Part shown: piece by piece, positions 6,460 to 13,582 of the stretch | How the letters are laid out: every line of letters starts with the position of its first letter | Position numbering within the stretch: position 1 is the first letter of the stretch | NCBI GenBank assembly: GCA_934615145.1 | Contig: CAKTTM010000013.1 | Coordinates: 1-14,799, forward strand | Length of the DNA: 14,799 nucleotides | Direction: 5' to 3' | DNA from: an uncultured Clostridia bacterium | Lineage (GTDB): Bacteria > Bacillota > Clostridia > Christensenellales > Aristaeellaceae | The notes under the pieces: generated by a model | Seen by the model: the letters and a program-made list of their open reading frames with translations, nothing else | What the model was told of the DNA's origin: nothing | Databases searched by the model: none | Made by a program: the position numbers and the translations under genes

Positions 6460-7337
6460 GACGAACACTGCTCTTTGTGCCGGGCAACAGTCCGGCCATG
6501 CTGCTCAACGCCGATATCCACGGCGCCGACGCCGTGATCCTGGACCTGGAAGACGCGGTCGCCCCCGGGGAAAAGGACGCCGCCCGCGTGCTGGTGGGTA
6601 AGGCGGTCAAAGCCCTGCAGTACCCCGGCGTGGAGCTGATCATCCGCATCAATCCGCTGGACAGCGACTATGTGCAGGATGACATCATGGCCGTCGTGCC
6701 GCTCAAACCCGCGCTCATCATGCCCACCAAAGTGGCCAGTGCCGATGAGGTGCTTAAGATCTCTGCCATGGTGGCAAAGGCCGAGCAGCAAAGCGGCCTG
6801 GCTCTGGGCAGCGTGGGGCTGATCCCCCTGCTGGAGACGGCGCAGGGCGTGGAAAACGCCTACCAGATCGCCACCGCCGATCCGCGTGTCAAGGCCATCT
6901 TCCTGGGCGCGGAGGATCTGTCCAGCGACCTCCAGGCCATCCGCAGCAAGCAAAGCGAGGAGATACGCTACGCGCGCGGCCGGGTGGTGGTGGCGGCGCG
7001 CGCCGCGGGCATCGACTGCTACGACACGCCCTTTACCGATGTCAATGACGAGGAGGGGCTGTATGAGGACGCGCGGCTGGCGCGCTCGCTAGGCTTCACC
7101 GGCAAGGCGGTGATATCGCCCCGGCATGTGGCCGCCGTCAACGAAGTATTCAGCCCCAGTGAGAATGACATCGCCTATGCCCGCGAGGTGATGGCCGCCA
7201 TCCGCGAGGGTGAGCGCCTGGGCAAGGGCGCCGTCTCGCTGCGCGGCAAGATGATCGACAAGCCCATCGTGGACCGCGCCCGGCGCGTGCTGGACTCGGC
7301 CCGCGCCCTGGGATTAGGAGGGGACGAGGATGTCTAA
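6456..7337 (+). CDS. citE: Citrate lyase beta subunit (citryl-ACP lyase)
   Basis: CitE cleaves citryl-ACP to oxaloacetate and acetyl-ACP. It belongs to the HpcH/HpaI Mg2+-dependent lyase family and folds as a TIM barrel. The 293-residue length is normal. Expected features are FVPGN (7-11), the carboxylate-binding Arg64 in IIRINP, metal-ligand Glu127 in LLETAQG and Asp154 in GAEDL. The ATG at 6456 follows GGGGAGG by seven bases and overlaps the citD stop; the reading frame continues upstream into citD but without a better start. The stop lies eight bases inside citF. Citramalate lyase beta subunits belong to the same family, so a citramalyl substrate cannot be excluded. Confidence 0.95.
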   Translation: MRRTLLFVPGNSPAMLLNADIHGADAVILDLEDAVAPGEKDAARVLVGKAVKALQYPGVELIIRINPLDSDYVQDDIMAVVPLKPALIMPTKVASADEVLKISAMVAKAEQQSGLALGSVGLIPLLETAQGVENAYQIATADPRVKAIFLGAEDLSSDLQAIRSKQSEEIRYARGRVVVAARAAGIDCYDTPFTDVNDEEGLYEDARLARSLGFTGKAVISPRHVAAVNEVFSPSENDIAYAREVMAAIREGERLGKGAVSLRGKMIDKPIVDRARRVLDSARALGLGGDEDV

Positions 7338-8739
7338 GCTGGTAGGAACGATCCGCGAGGCCATGCAGCTCTGCGGCCTCAAGGACGGCATGATGCTGTC
7401 CTTCCATCATCACCTGCGCAATGGCGACCATGTGCTCAACATGGTGCTGGCGGAGGCCGCGGCCCTGGGCGTCAAGGACCTGTGCGTGCAGGCCAGCTCG
7501 CTGTTCGATGTGCATTCCCCCCTGATCGATCACATCGCCTCCGGTGTCGTCACCGACATCGAGACCGACTACCTGTCCGGCCGCCTGGGCCGCGCGATAT
7601 CCGAGGGCAAGATGGCCAAGCCCGTGCTCTTTCGCAGCCACGGCGGCAGGCCAGACGCCATCGACACCGGACGGGTCAAGATCGACATCGCCTTCGTCGC
7701 CGCCCCCGCCGCCGACATACAGGGCAACGCCAATGGCGTGCACGGCCCCTCGGCCTGCGGCTCGCTGGGCTATGCCTGCTCTGACGCGCGGCACGCGGCC
7801 AAGGTGGTGGTCATCACCGATCACCTGATGCCCTATCCCGTGCACCCCGCCCCCATCGAGGAGACCGATGTGGACTGCGTGGTCAAGGTGGATTCCATCG
7901 GCGACCCCAAGGGCATCGTGTCGGGCACCACGCGCATCACTCGCGATCCGGTGGGCCTGCTGATCGCCAAGTACGCGGCGCAGACCATCGCCCACAGCGG
8001 CCTGCTGAAGGACGGCTTCAGCTTCCAGACCGGTGCCGGCGGCGCCTCGCTGGCCGTAACACAGTACCTAAAGCCCCTGATGAAGCAAAAGAACATCACC
8101 GGCTCCTTCGGCCTGGGCGGTATCACCGGCTACTTGGTGGAGATGCTGGAGGAAGGCTACTTTGAAAAGCTGATGGACGTGCAGTGCTTTGACCTGCGCG
8201 CTGTGCAGTCCATCCGCGACAACCCCAAGCACATTGAGGTCTCGGCCTCCCGCTACGCCAGCCCCAGCGCCAGGTCTGCCGCTGTCAACTCGCTGGACAC
8301 CGTGGTGCTGGGCGCCACCGAGATAGATACCGACTTTAATGTCAATGTGCATACTGACTCTAATGGCCTGATCATGGGCGGCTCAGGCGGCCACAGCGAT
8401 ACGGCGGCCGGCGCCAAGCTGTCCATCATCGTGGCGCCCCTCTTCCGCGCCCGCCTGCCCATCGTGGTGGATAAGGTGCTCTGCGTCACCACGCCGGGCG
8501 ACACTGTCGATGTGCTGGTCACCCAGCGGGGCATCGCGGTCAACCCCAGGCGGGCCGAGCTGGCCCAGCGCCTCAAGGACGCCAAGCTGCCGGTCTACGA
8601 CATCCACGAGCTCAAGGACATGGCCCAGCGCCTGACCGGCGTGCCCGCCCCCGCCCGCATGGGCGAGCAGGTGGTGGCCACGGTGGAGTATCGCGACGGC
8701 CGCGTCATCGACCAGATCAGGAGCATGGCCCGCGCGTGA
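7330..8739 (+). CDS. citF: Citrate lyase alpha subunit (citrate:acetyl-ACP transferase)
   Basis: CitF exchanges acetate for citrate on the acyl carrier protein, forming citryl-ACP for CitE. The 469-residue protein matches the family along its length: GMMLSFHHHLRNGD near the N-terminus (19-32), the SHGGR and CGSLGYA blocks, FQTGAGGASLAVTQYL about mid-protein, FNVNVHTDSNG, and PGDTVDVLVTQRGIAVNP near the C-terminus. It starts about 40 residues later than enterobacterial CitF, lacking their poorly conserved N-terminal extension. The ATG follows TAGGAGGGG by six to eight bases and overlaps citE by eight bases. The TGA overlaps the GTG start of citXG. It is translationally coupled within the operon. 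Confidence 0.95.
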   Translation: MSKLVGTIREAMQLCGLKDGMMLSFHHHLRNGDHVLNMVLAEAAALGVKDLCVQASSLFDVHSPLIDHIASGVVTDIETDYLSGRLGRAISEGKMAKPVLFRSHGGRPDAIDTGRVKIDIAFVAAPAADIQGNANGVHGPSACGSLGYACSDARHAAKVVVITDHLMPYPVHPAPIEETDVDCVVKVDSIGDPKGIVSGTTRITRDPVGLLIAKYAAQTIAHSGLLKDGFSFQTGAGGASLAVTQYLKPLMKQKNITGSFGLGGITGYLVEMLEEGYFEKLMDVQCFDLRAVQSIRDNPKHIEVSASRYASPSARSAAVNSLDTVVLGATEIDTDFNVNVHTDSNGLIMGGSGGHSDTAAGAKLSIIVAPLFRARLPIVVDKVLCVTTPGDTVDVLVTQRGIAVNPRRAELAQRLKDAKLPVYDIHELKDMAQRLTGVPAPARMGEQVVATVEYRDGRVIDQIRSMARA

Positions 8740-10049
8740 GCAATCCCCTCCTGCAGGCCCGCGAACTGCGCTGGCAGACCAGGCAGACCCTGGCCGCGCG
8801 GCATGAGGCACTGGTCTCGGTGACGCTGCGCTCTCCTGCCGCGCTGCGTCAGCAGGCTAATTACCTCAAGGGCTTTGACCAACTCTGCGCCCAGCTGGAG
8901 CAGGCACTGCCCGGACTTCAGCCGCTGCTTACGACACTGGACGCCGACGGCCCGGCCCGGCACTACGCCGCGCCGGACGCTGGCCTTGCCAAGGCGCAAT
9001 GCATTCAATTCGAAGAGCAGACGCCCGGCGGCGGCCTGCTGGATATTGACGTGATGAATGCCTCAGGCCAGGCGCTGGGCCGGGCGGAGCTGCATCAGCC
9101 TGCCCGTGCCTGCGCGGTCTGCGGCGAGCGCCCAGCAACGCTGTGCATCAGGCCCCAGCGCCACGATGAGACAGAGACCAGGCAGGCCTTTGACAGGCTG
9201 CTGAGCTTGGTGCCGGACAGCGATGTCCTGGCCCAGCGCATTGGCGGCTGGGCGCTGCGCGCCATGCTCTACGAGGTCAGCGTATCGCCCAAGCCCGGCC
9301 TGGTCGACCGCTTTGACCAGGGCGCGCATGGCGATATGGACTACTACAGCTTCATCGACAGCGCGCTGGCGCTGTCCTCCTACTTTGTCAGCTGCGCCCG
9401 CCTGGGCGCTGACTGGCAGATGGCGCCCGAGGGCATGCTGGCGGCGCTGCGGCCGCTTGGCATACAGGCCGAGCAGGACATGCTGCGCGCCACCGGCGGC
9501 GTCAACACGCACAAGGGCCTGGTGTTTTCGCTGGGCATACTCTGCGCCGCGGCAGGCCGTCTGCAGGGCCAGGCGCCACCGCAGGCGCTGTGCGCCCTGG
9601 CGGCGCGCATCGCGACCCCCGCGCTGGATGACAGGCAGTCTGATCAGCCAAGCCACGGCGAGAAGGTGCGCGCCCGACATGGCGACCGGGGCGTGCGGGG
9701 CGAGGCGGCAGCAGGCTTTCCCGCGGCGCTGGGTATCGCCCTGCCCCAGCTACAAAAAGCCCTGGGCGAGGGCCGCTCGCCCGATGAGGCCGGGCTGCTG
9801 GCGCTGCTGCAGCTGATGGCCAGCCTGCGCGATACCAATGTGCTGCACCGCGGCGGCGCGGAGGGCCTACGGTTCATGCAGGCAGGCGCCCGCGAGCTGC
9901 TGGCGCAGGGCCTGCCTAAAGACAAGCTCAGCACCTACTGCGAGCAGATGGTGGCCAGGCGCTTAAGCCCCGGCGGCTGCGCTGACCTGCTCTGCGTCGC
10001 CTTCTTCCTCTTGTTCTCCACACAGCCCGGCCCCTTGCCCCTCACCTGA
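8736..10049 (+). CDS. citXG: CitX-CitG fusion: apo-citrate lyase phosphoribosyl-dephospho-CoA transferase / triphosphoribosyl-dephospho-CoA synthase
   Basis: This is a bifunctional enzyme for the CitD prosthetic group. The CitG half makes 2'-(5''-triphosphoribosyl)-3'-dephospho-CoA from dephospho-CoA and ATP, and the CitX half transfers it to CitD Ser14. Residues 1 to about 160 resemble CitX: ALVSVTLRSP (25-34) and the cysteine/histidine block ACAVCGERPATLCIRPQRH (125-143). Residues about 165-437 are CitG: MLYEVSVSPKPGLVDR (177-192), GAHGDMD (196-202), RATGGVNTHKG (251-261), the SHGEK stretch (306-310) and GVRGEAAAGFP (319-329). The GTG start overlaps the citF stop as GTGA, with AGGAG 12 bases upstream, so translation probably relies on coupling. 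Fused CitXG proteins are known from other bacteria (e.g. Haemophilus). The gene ends the operon with no clear terminator. Confidence 0.9.
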   Translation: MSNPLLQARELRWQTRQTLAARHEALVSVTLRSPAALRQQANYLKGFDQLCAQLEQALPGLQPLLTTLDADGPARHYAAPDAGLAKAQCIQFEEQTPGGGLLDIDVMNASGQALGRAELHQPARACAVCGERPATLCIRPQRHDETETRQAFDRLLSLVPDSDVLAQRIGGWALRAMLYEVSVSPKPGLVDRFDQGAHGDMDYYSFIDSALALSSYFVSCARLGADWQMAPEGMLAALRPLGIQAEQDMLRATGGVNTHKGLVFSLGILCAAAGRLQGQAPPQALCALAARIATPALDDRQSDQPSHGEKVRARHGDRGVRGEAAAGFPAALGIALPQLQKALGEGRSPDEAGLLALLQLMASLRDTNVLHRGGAEGLRFMQAGARELLAQGLPKDKLSTYCEQMVARRLSPGGCADLLCVAFFLLFSTQPGPLPLT

Positions 10050-10063
10050 GCAGATGATATACT
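10035..10063 (+). promoter_or_regulatory. Candidate promoter of murB-whiA-HPr
   Basis: TTGCCC (10035-10040) is 17 bases before TATACT (10058-10063), which is preceded by an extended -10 TGA (10055-10057). It lies across the citXG stop codon. Transcription would start near 10070, about 20 bases before the murB ATG. Confidence 0.5.
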
Positions 10064-10089
10064 GCCAGTGAGTGACACTGGAGGACAAT

Positions 10090-11007
10090 ATGACAGACTA
10101 TCCCAAGGACTGGTATCTTGATGCGCTCCCCGCGGACGCGCTGAGTTTTGATATTCCCCTGAGCGGCTACACCACCATCAAGGTGGGCGGCCCGGCCAAG
10201 ATTCTGATGCAGGCCCGTGACGAGCAGGAGATCGCGCGCGCCATCAAGGCAGCCAAGGCGCACGATGTGCCGGTGCTGCTGATCGGTCGCGGCTCCAACC
10301 TGTTGATCGACGACACCGGCTTTGATGGCCTGGTGATACACTTTGGCGATCAGTTCGCCAAGGTGAGCCTGGAGGGCGACACCATCGTGGCCCAGGCCGG
10401 CGCCTCGCTGCCGGCCATCGCCAGGCTGGCGGCGGAAAACGCGCTCAGCGGCCTGGAGTTTGCCGCCGGCATCCCGGCCTCCGTGGGCGGGGCGGCGCTG
10501 ATGAACTGCGGCGCCTACGGCGGCGAGGTGTCCCGCGTGATCCGGCATGTGGATTGTCTGGACCGCTTTGGCGATCCTGCGCGGCTGGAGTGGGAGGATA
10601 TCTGCTACGGCTATCGGCAGAGCCGCCTGATGGACGAGGGCTACATCGTGCTGAGCGTCACCATGCAGCTGATCCCGGCCGACAGCGACGAGGTCTGGGA
10701 GCGGCTCAACGAAAACCAGGCCCAGCGCCGCTTAAAGCAGCCGCTGAGCTATCCCAGCGCCGGCTCTTTCTTCAAGCGCCCCGAGGGCCATTTCGCCGGC
10801 GCCCTGATCGAGCAGTCTGGCCTCAAGGGCTACCGGGTGGGCGACGCCATGGTCAGCACGCTGCACGCCGGCTTTCTGGTCAATGACGGCCAGGCCAGGG
10901 CCAGCGATTTTCTGGCCCTGATGGATCATATCCAGACCACCGTTTATGACAATTTCGGCGTCCGGCTGGAGCCCGAGGTCAGGATCATCCGCCCGGACGA
11001 ACAATGA
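10090..11007 (+). CDS. murB: UDP-N-acetylenolpyruvoylglucosamine reductase (type II MurB)
   Basis: MurB reduces UDP-GlcNAc-enolpyruvate to UDP-MurNAc with NADPH and FAD in the cytoplasm, the second committed step of peptidoglycan precursor synthesis. The 305-residue protein has the FAD-binding GRGSNLL (67-72) and GIPASVGGAALMNCGAYGGE (127-146) blocks. The active-site Arg176 is in YGYRQS, Ser226 in PSAGSFFKRP, and the final catalytic Glu is in LEPEVRI (E296). Its length and layout fit the short type II enzymes of Gram-positives. ATG at 10090 lies four bases after GGAGGA; a GTG at 10072 in the same frame would include that site and is less likely. Its stop overlaps the whiA start as ATGA. In many Bacillota rapZ and yvcK lie between murB and whiA; here they do not. 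Confidence 0.96.
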   Translation: MTDYPKDWYLDALPADALSFDIPLSGYTTIKVGGPAKILMQARDEQEIARAIKAAKAHDVPVLLIGRGSNLLIDDTGFDGLVIHFGDQFAKVSLEGDTIVAQAGASLPAIARLAAENALSGLEFAAGIPASVGGAALMNCGAYGGEVSRVIRHVDCLDRFGDPARLEWEDICYGYRQSRLMDEGYIVLSVTMQLIPADSDEVWERLNENQAQRRLKQPLSYPSAGSFFKRPEGHFAGALIEQSGLKGYRVGDAMVSTLHAGFLVNDGQARASDFLALMDHIQTTVYDNFGVRLEPEVRIIRPDEQ

Positions 11008-12041
11008 GTTTTTCGGCCTCGGTCAAGCAGGAGCTGGCCGCCTTGCCCCTGGACAAGCCCTGCTGCATGACGGCGGAGCTCAGCGCCCTGACCGCCTGCT
11101 GCGCCAGCCTGCACCTGATGGGCCGCGGCCGGGTGCAGCTGCGCTACCGGACGCTGTCGGCCAGCGTGCTCAAGCGTATATTCTCGCTGCTCAAGGCCCG
11201 TCACGGCCTGTCCTCCCTGCCCCGGCAGTATCGCCTGGGGCGCTTTGGCGGACAGCGGCAGTACGAGCTGCAGCTGTCCACCGAGGACAGCCGCAGCCTG
11301 ATGCGCCTGATCAACCCAGGCGCAGGACCTACGGATCTTAGCGTCTTTCGCGGCGTGCCCAAGCGCGTCGCCCGGCGCATCTGCTGTCGCAGGGCCTGGA
11401 TACGCGGCGCCTTTCTGGGCTGCGGCACGGTGAGCGACCCTGAAAAGGGCTACCGGGCGGAGTTCAGCTTTGACGATGCCTCGCGCGCCAGTTATCTCAG
11501 CCGCCTGCTCAGCCTGGGCGGCATTACGGCGCTGTCGGCGCAGCGCCGGGGAACTCATATCATTTATCTGCGCGAAGGCGATGCCCTGGTGACATTGATG
11601 GGTATGATGGGTGCAACAAGGGCGGTGCTGCAGATCGAGAACCTGCGGGCCGCAGCCTCCATCCGCGAGGCCGTCAACCGCGCCACCAACTGTGACCACG
11701 CCAATGTGCTGCGCCAGCTGACCGCGGCCCAGCGCCAGGTGGCGCAGATCACCCAATTGTCGCTGCGCCAGGGGCTCAGCTCCCTGCCAGACGACCTTGA
11801 GCAGCTGGCGCGCATCAGGCTCGCCACCCCGGACGCTACCTTGGAGCAGCTGGGCGAGCTGCTCTCACCCCCACTTAGCAAATCCGGCGTACAGCACCGC
11901 ATGCAGCGCATTTCGCGCCTGGCAAAGGCGCTGGACGGGCCGGGTCAGGGAGGATATAAAGATGAAGAGGAAGGAAGTCCACATCGCGGGCCCCCTGCCG
12001 ATGACGCGGGAGCGGGTCATCCGCCTGGTCAGCCTGGCTAA
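11004..12041 (+). CDS. whiA: Sporulation/cell-division regulator WhiA
   Basis: WhiA is a DNA-binding protein with a degenerate LAGLIDADG homing-endonuclease domain and a C-terminal helix-turn-helix. It acts in division and chromosome segregation in Bacillus and in sporulation in Streptomyces. The start MSFSASVKQELA, the block RGAFLGCGTVSDPEKGY (134-150), REAVNRATNCDHAN (221-234) and the helix-turn-helix LSKSGVQHRMQRIS (291-304) are all typical. Family members normally end soon after this point (near residue 312-316). Here the frame runs on to residue 345, with a glycine/proline-rich tail that overlaps the next gene by 80 bases. Another frame carries TAA at 11957 and a TGA at 11963 overlapping the next ATG, so a small frameshift may have removed an ancestral stop. 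No strong ribosome binding site precedes it; coupling to murB is likely. Confidence 0.93.
   Translation: MSFSASVKQELAALPLDKPCCMTAELSALTACCASLHLMGRGRVQLRYRTLSASVLKRIFSLLKARHGLSSLPRQYRLGRFGGQRQYELQLSTEDSRSLMRLINPGAGPTDLSVFRGVPKRVARRICCRRAWIRGAFLGCGTVSDPEKGYRAEFSFDDASRASYLSRLLSLGGITALSAQRRGTHIIYLREGDALVTLMGMMGATRAVLQIENLRAAASIREAVNRATNCDHANVLRQLTAAQRQVAQITQLSLRQGLSSLPDDLEQLARIRLATPDATLEQLGELLSPPLSKSGVQHRMQRISRLAKALDGPGQGGYKDEEEGSPHRGPPADDAGAGHPPGQPG
11947..11954 (+). promoter_or_regulatory. Ribosome binding site fixing the HPr-like start
   Basis: AGGGAGGA lies inside the whiA coding frame and ends seven bases before ATG 11962. This supports the HPr-like start there despite the 80-base overlap with whiA. 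Confidence 0.75.
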
Positions 12042-12240
12042 CACCTTCAGCAGCCATATCCTGCTGGAGGCTGACAACCTGACCATCAACGGCAAATCCA
12101 TGCTGGGCCTGCTGTCCATCAGCCGCCACACGGGGCAGGATTTCTATCTGGTGGCCCAGGGCGTGGACGAGACTGAGGCCATCAGCGCCATGGCCCAGCT
12201 GCTTGAGGAGGGCCATGAAAGCCCCTCCGAGGGGGCTTGA
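11962..12240 (+). CDS. HPr-family protein lacking His15 but keeping Ser46 (Crh-like)
   Basis: This is a 92-residue protein with the HPr fold pattern. It begins MKRKEVHIAG and aligns without gaps to HPr through the regulatory Ser region: Ser46 in NGKSMLGLLSI (43-53) is conserved at the standard number, and the C-terminal GVDETEAISAMAQLLEEG matches the family. At the PTS phosphorylation site, where HPr has GlyxHis15AlaArg17, this protein has PMTRER (13-18), so Thr15 replaces the essential His and Glu17 replaces Arg. It therefore should not pass phosphate in the PTS, but could still be a substrate of HPr kinase at Ser46. Bacillus Crh is the known example of this design (Gln15, Ser46) and also sits directly after whiA. 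A role in carbon-catabolite signalling is inference. Confidence 0.85.
   Translation: MKRKEVHIAGPLPMTRERVIRLVSLANTFSSHILLEADNLTINGKSMLGLLSISRHTGQDFYLVAQGVDETEAISAMAQLLEEGHESPSEGA
12219..12238 (+). terminator. Weak hairpin at the end of the HPr-like gene
   Basis: AAGCCCC (12219-12225) and GGGGCTT (12232-12238) form a 7-bp stem just before the stop codon. No T run follows, so termination would be weak or factor-assisted; part of it may be chance in coding sequence. Confidence 0.3.
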
Positions 12241-12260
12241 AGCCAAATGTGCGGAATTAA

Positions 12261-12289
12261 TTGACAAATATTCACATTTCTGTTATATA
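12261..12289 (+). promoter_or_regulatory. Strong sigma-A type promoter of the VanY-like gene
   Basis: Consensus TTGACA (12261-12266), a 17-base spacer ending in TGT (extended -10), and TATATA (12284-12289) make this the best promoter in the window, set in an AT-rich patch. Transcription would start near 12296. The leader of about 60 bases includes a GC-rich 5-bp hairpin (12317-12321 with 12326-12330). The ribosome binding site GGAAAGGA is eight bases before the ATG at 12358. Confidence 0.75.
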
Positions 12290-12357
12290 TTCTGAGGAAG
12301 TACATCCTTTGGGCGGGCGGCGCCGGCCGCGCGCACAAGCCGGAAAGGACAACAACG

Positions 12358-13494
12358 ATGTCTAATACCAAGAAGGCAGATTCATACCGCCGGCTGCTGA
12401 AGATCATGATCGTGCTGCTGGTGCTCTTTGTGCTGACGCTGGTAGGCTATCTGCTGCTGGATTCCTATCAAAAAGGACAGCGCAGCGCCCAGATGCAGAA
12501 GCTGGCGGAAGCCAACAACGCCATGATACTGGAGTATAATGAGAAGGTGCTGGCCCAACAGGCCGCGCAGGAGCCCGATGTGGCCCCCAGCTGGCCCGAG
12601 CCCAAGCCCACCGGCATCGACATTGTGGAGCTAAAGGGCTACGCGGTCAAGGGCGCCGAGGCCATCACCGTCACCCGCGCCGAGGCGCTCAAAGGTGGGC
12701 TGCTGCTGGTCAACCGCTGGCACGAATTGCCGGCCGACTTTTCCATCGTGGAGGGCGACCTGGTCTCCATCATGGATGCCACTGAGCGCCGCGTGCCGGT
12801 GGAGGCGCGCGTCATGTCGCTCTTCCCGGTAGCCGCCAATTCTCTGGATGAGCTGATCAAGGCCGCCGGCGACGAGGGCCTGCAGAACTTCCTCATCCGC
12901 GAGGCCTACCGCAGCATGCAGACGCAGACGGAAAAGTGGAACGACGAGACCGCCAAGTACGCCAACCGCTTAAGCGGCACCGCCCTGGTCGAAAAGGCGC
13001 GAGAGATCGCCAGCTATCCTGGCACCAGCGACTGGCAGACCGGTCTGTCAGTCAACTTCTCGGCCTATTCCTCCACCGACCCCGTCATCAACAAGACCCC
13101 CTTCAATGAGACGCAGCAGAGCCAGTGGCTCTACGACAACAGCTGGAAATTCGGCTGGGTGCTGCGCTTCCCGGTGGCTGGCTACCCCTATAGCACCACC
13201 GCCGACAAGGCCTACAAGACAGGCATCTCGGTCAGGCTCAACGCCTACCGCTATGTGGGCATCCCCCACGCGCTGGTGATGCACGAGAAGGACATGGTGC
13301 TGGAAGAGTACATCGAGTATTTGATGCGGCAGAAGCACCTGGCCATATACGAGGACGGCGTGCTCAAGTACGAGATCTTCCGCGTGGAGCATCCCGGCAC
13401 CGCTGACGCCCAGCTGCGCATCCCCGCCGGTGCCACCACCTATTCTGTCTCCACCGACAACATGGGCGGACTGATTTGCGCGATCACCTACTGA
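12358..13494 (+). CDS. Membrane-anchored VanY/M15-type carboxypeptidase homologue, predicted inactive
   Basis: This is a 378-residue protein with a cytoplasmic Arg/Lys-rich start, one membrane anchor (about 13-35), a linker with predicted helical, charged sequence (36-75) and an extracellular domain of the D-Ala-D-Ala carboxypeptidase VanY family. Family landmarks remain: LVNRWHELPADF (117-128), REAYRSMQTQ (181-190, for the usual GYRSxQxQ), KFGWVLRFP (264-272) and YRYVGIPHA (297-305). The metal site does not. In the SxHxxGxAxD motif the region reads SDWQTGLSVN (224-233), so Trp226 replaces the zinc His and Asn233 the zinc Asp. In ExWHYRYVG it reads RLNAYRYVG (293-301), so Arg293 replaces the catalytic Glu and Ala296 the last zinc His. 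I infer a peptidoglycan-binding or regulatory pseudoenzyme rather than an active peptidase. It has its own strong promoter and is not part of the murB operon by spacing. Confidence 0.82.
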   Translation: MSNTKKADSYRRLLKIMIVLLVLFVLTLVGYLLLDSYQKGQRSAQMQKLAEANNAMILEYNEKVLAQQAAQEPDVAPSWPEPKPTGIDIVELKGYAVKGAEAITVTRAEALKGGLLLVNRWHELPADFSIVEGDLVSIMDATERRVPVEARVMSLFPVAANSLDELIKAAGDEGLQNFLIREAYRSMQTQTEKWNDETAKYANRLSGTALVEKAREIASYPGTSDWQTGLSVNFSAYSSTDPVINKTPFNETQQSQWLYDNSWKFGWVLRFPVAGYPYSTTADKAYKTGISVRLNAYRYVGIPHALVMHEKDMVLEEYIEYLMRQKHLAIYEDGVLKYEIFRVEHPGTADAQLRIPAGATTYSVSTDNMGGLICAITY

Positions 13495-13533
13495 TGTGCC
13501 ACTGAATGTCCACCGATTTGCCAAATTGTTACA

Positions 13534-13559
13534 AATGGGGCCGCGCTCGCGGCCCCATT
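13534..13559. terminator. Bidirectional hairpin between convergent genes
   Basis: AATGGGGCCG (13534-13543) and CGGCCCCATT (13550-13559) form a perfect 10-bp stem around CGCTCG. It lies between the converging VanY-like and lipase-like genes, 39 bases from one stop and 23 from the other. Neither strand has a long T run after the stem, but position and strength suit a shared terminator. Confidence 0.7.
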
Positions 13560-13582
13560 CCTGTTACCGAATGATTGACAGC

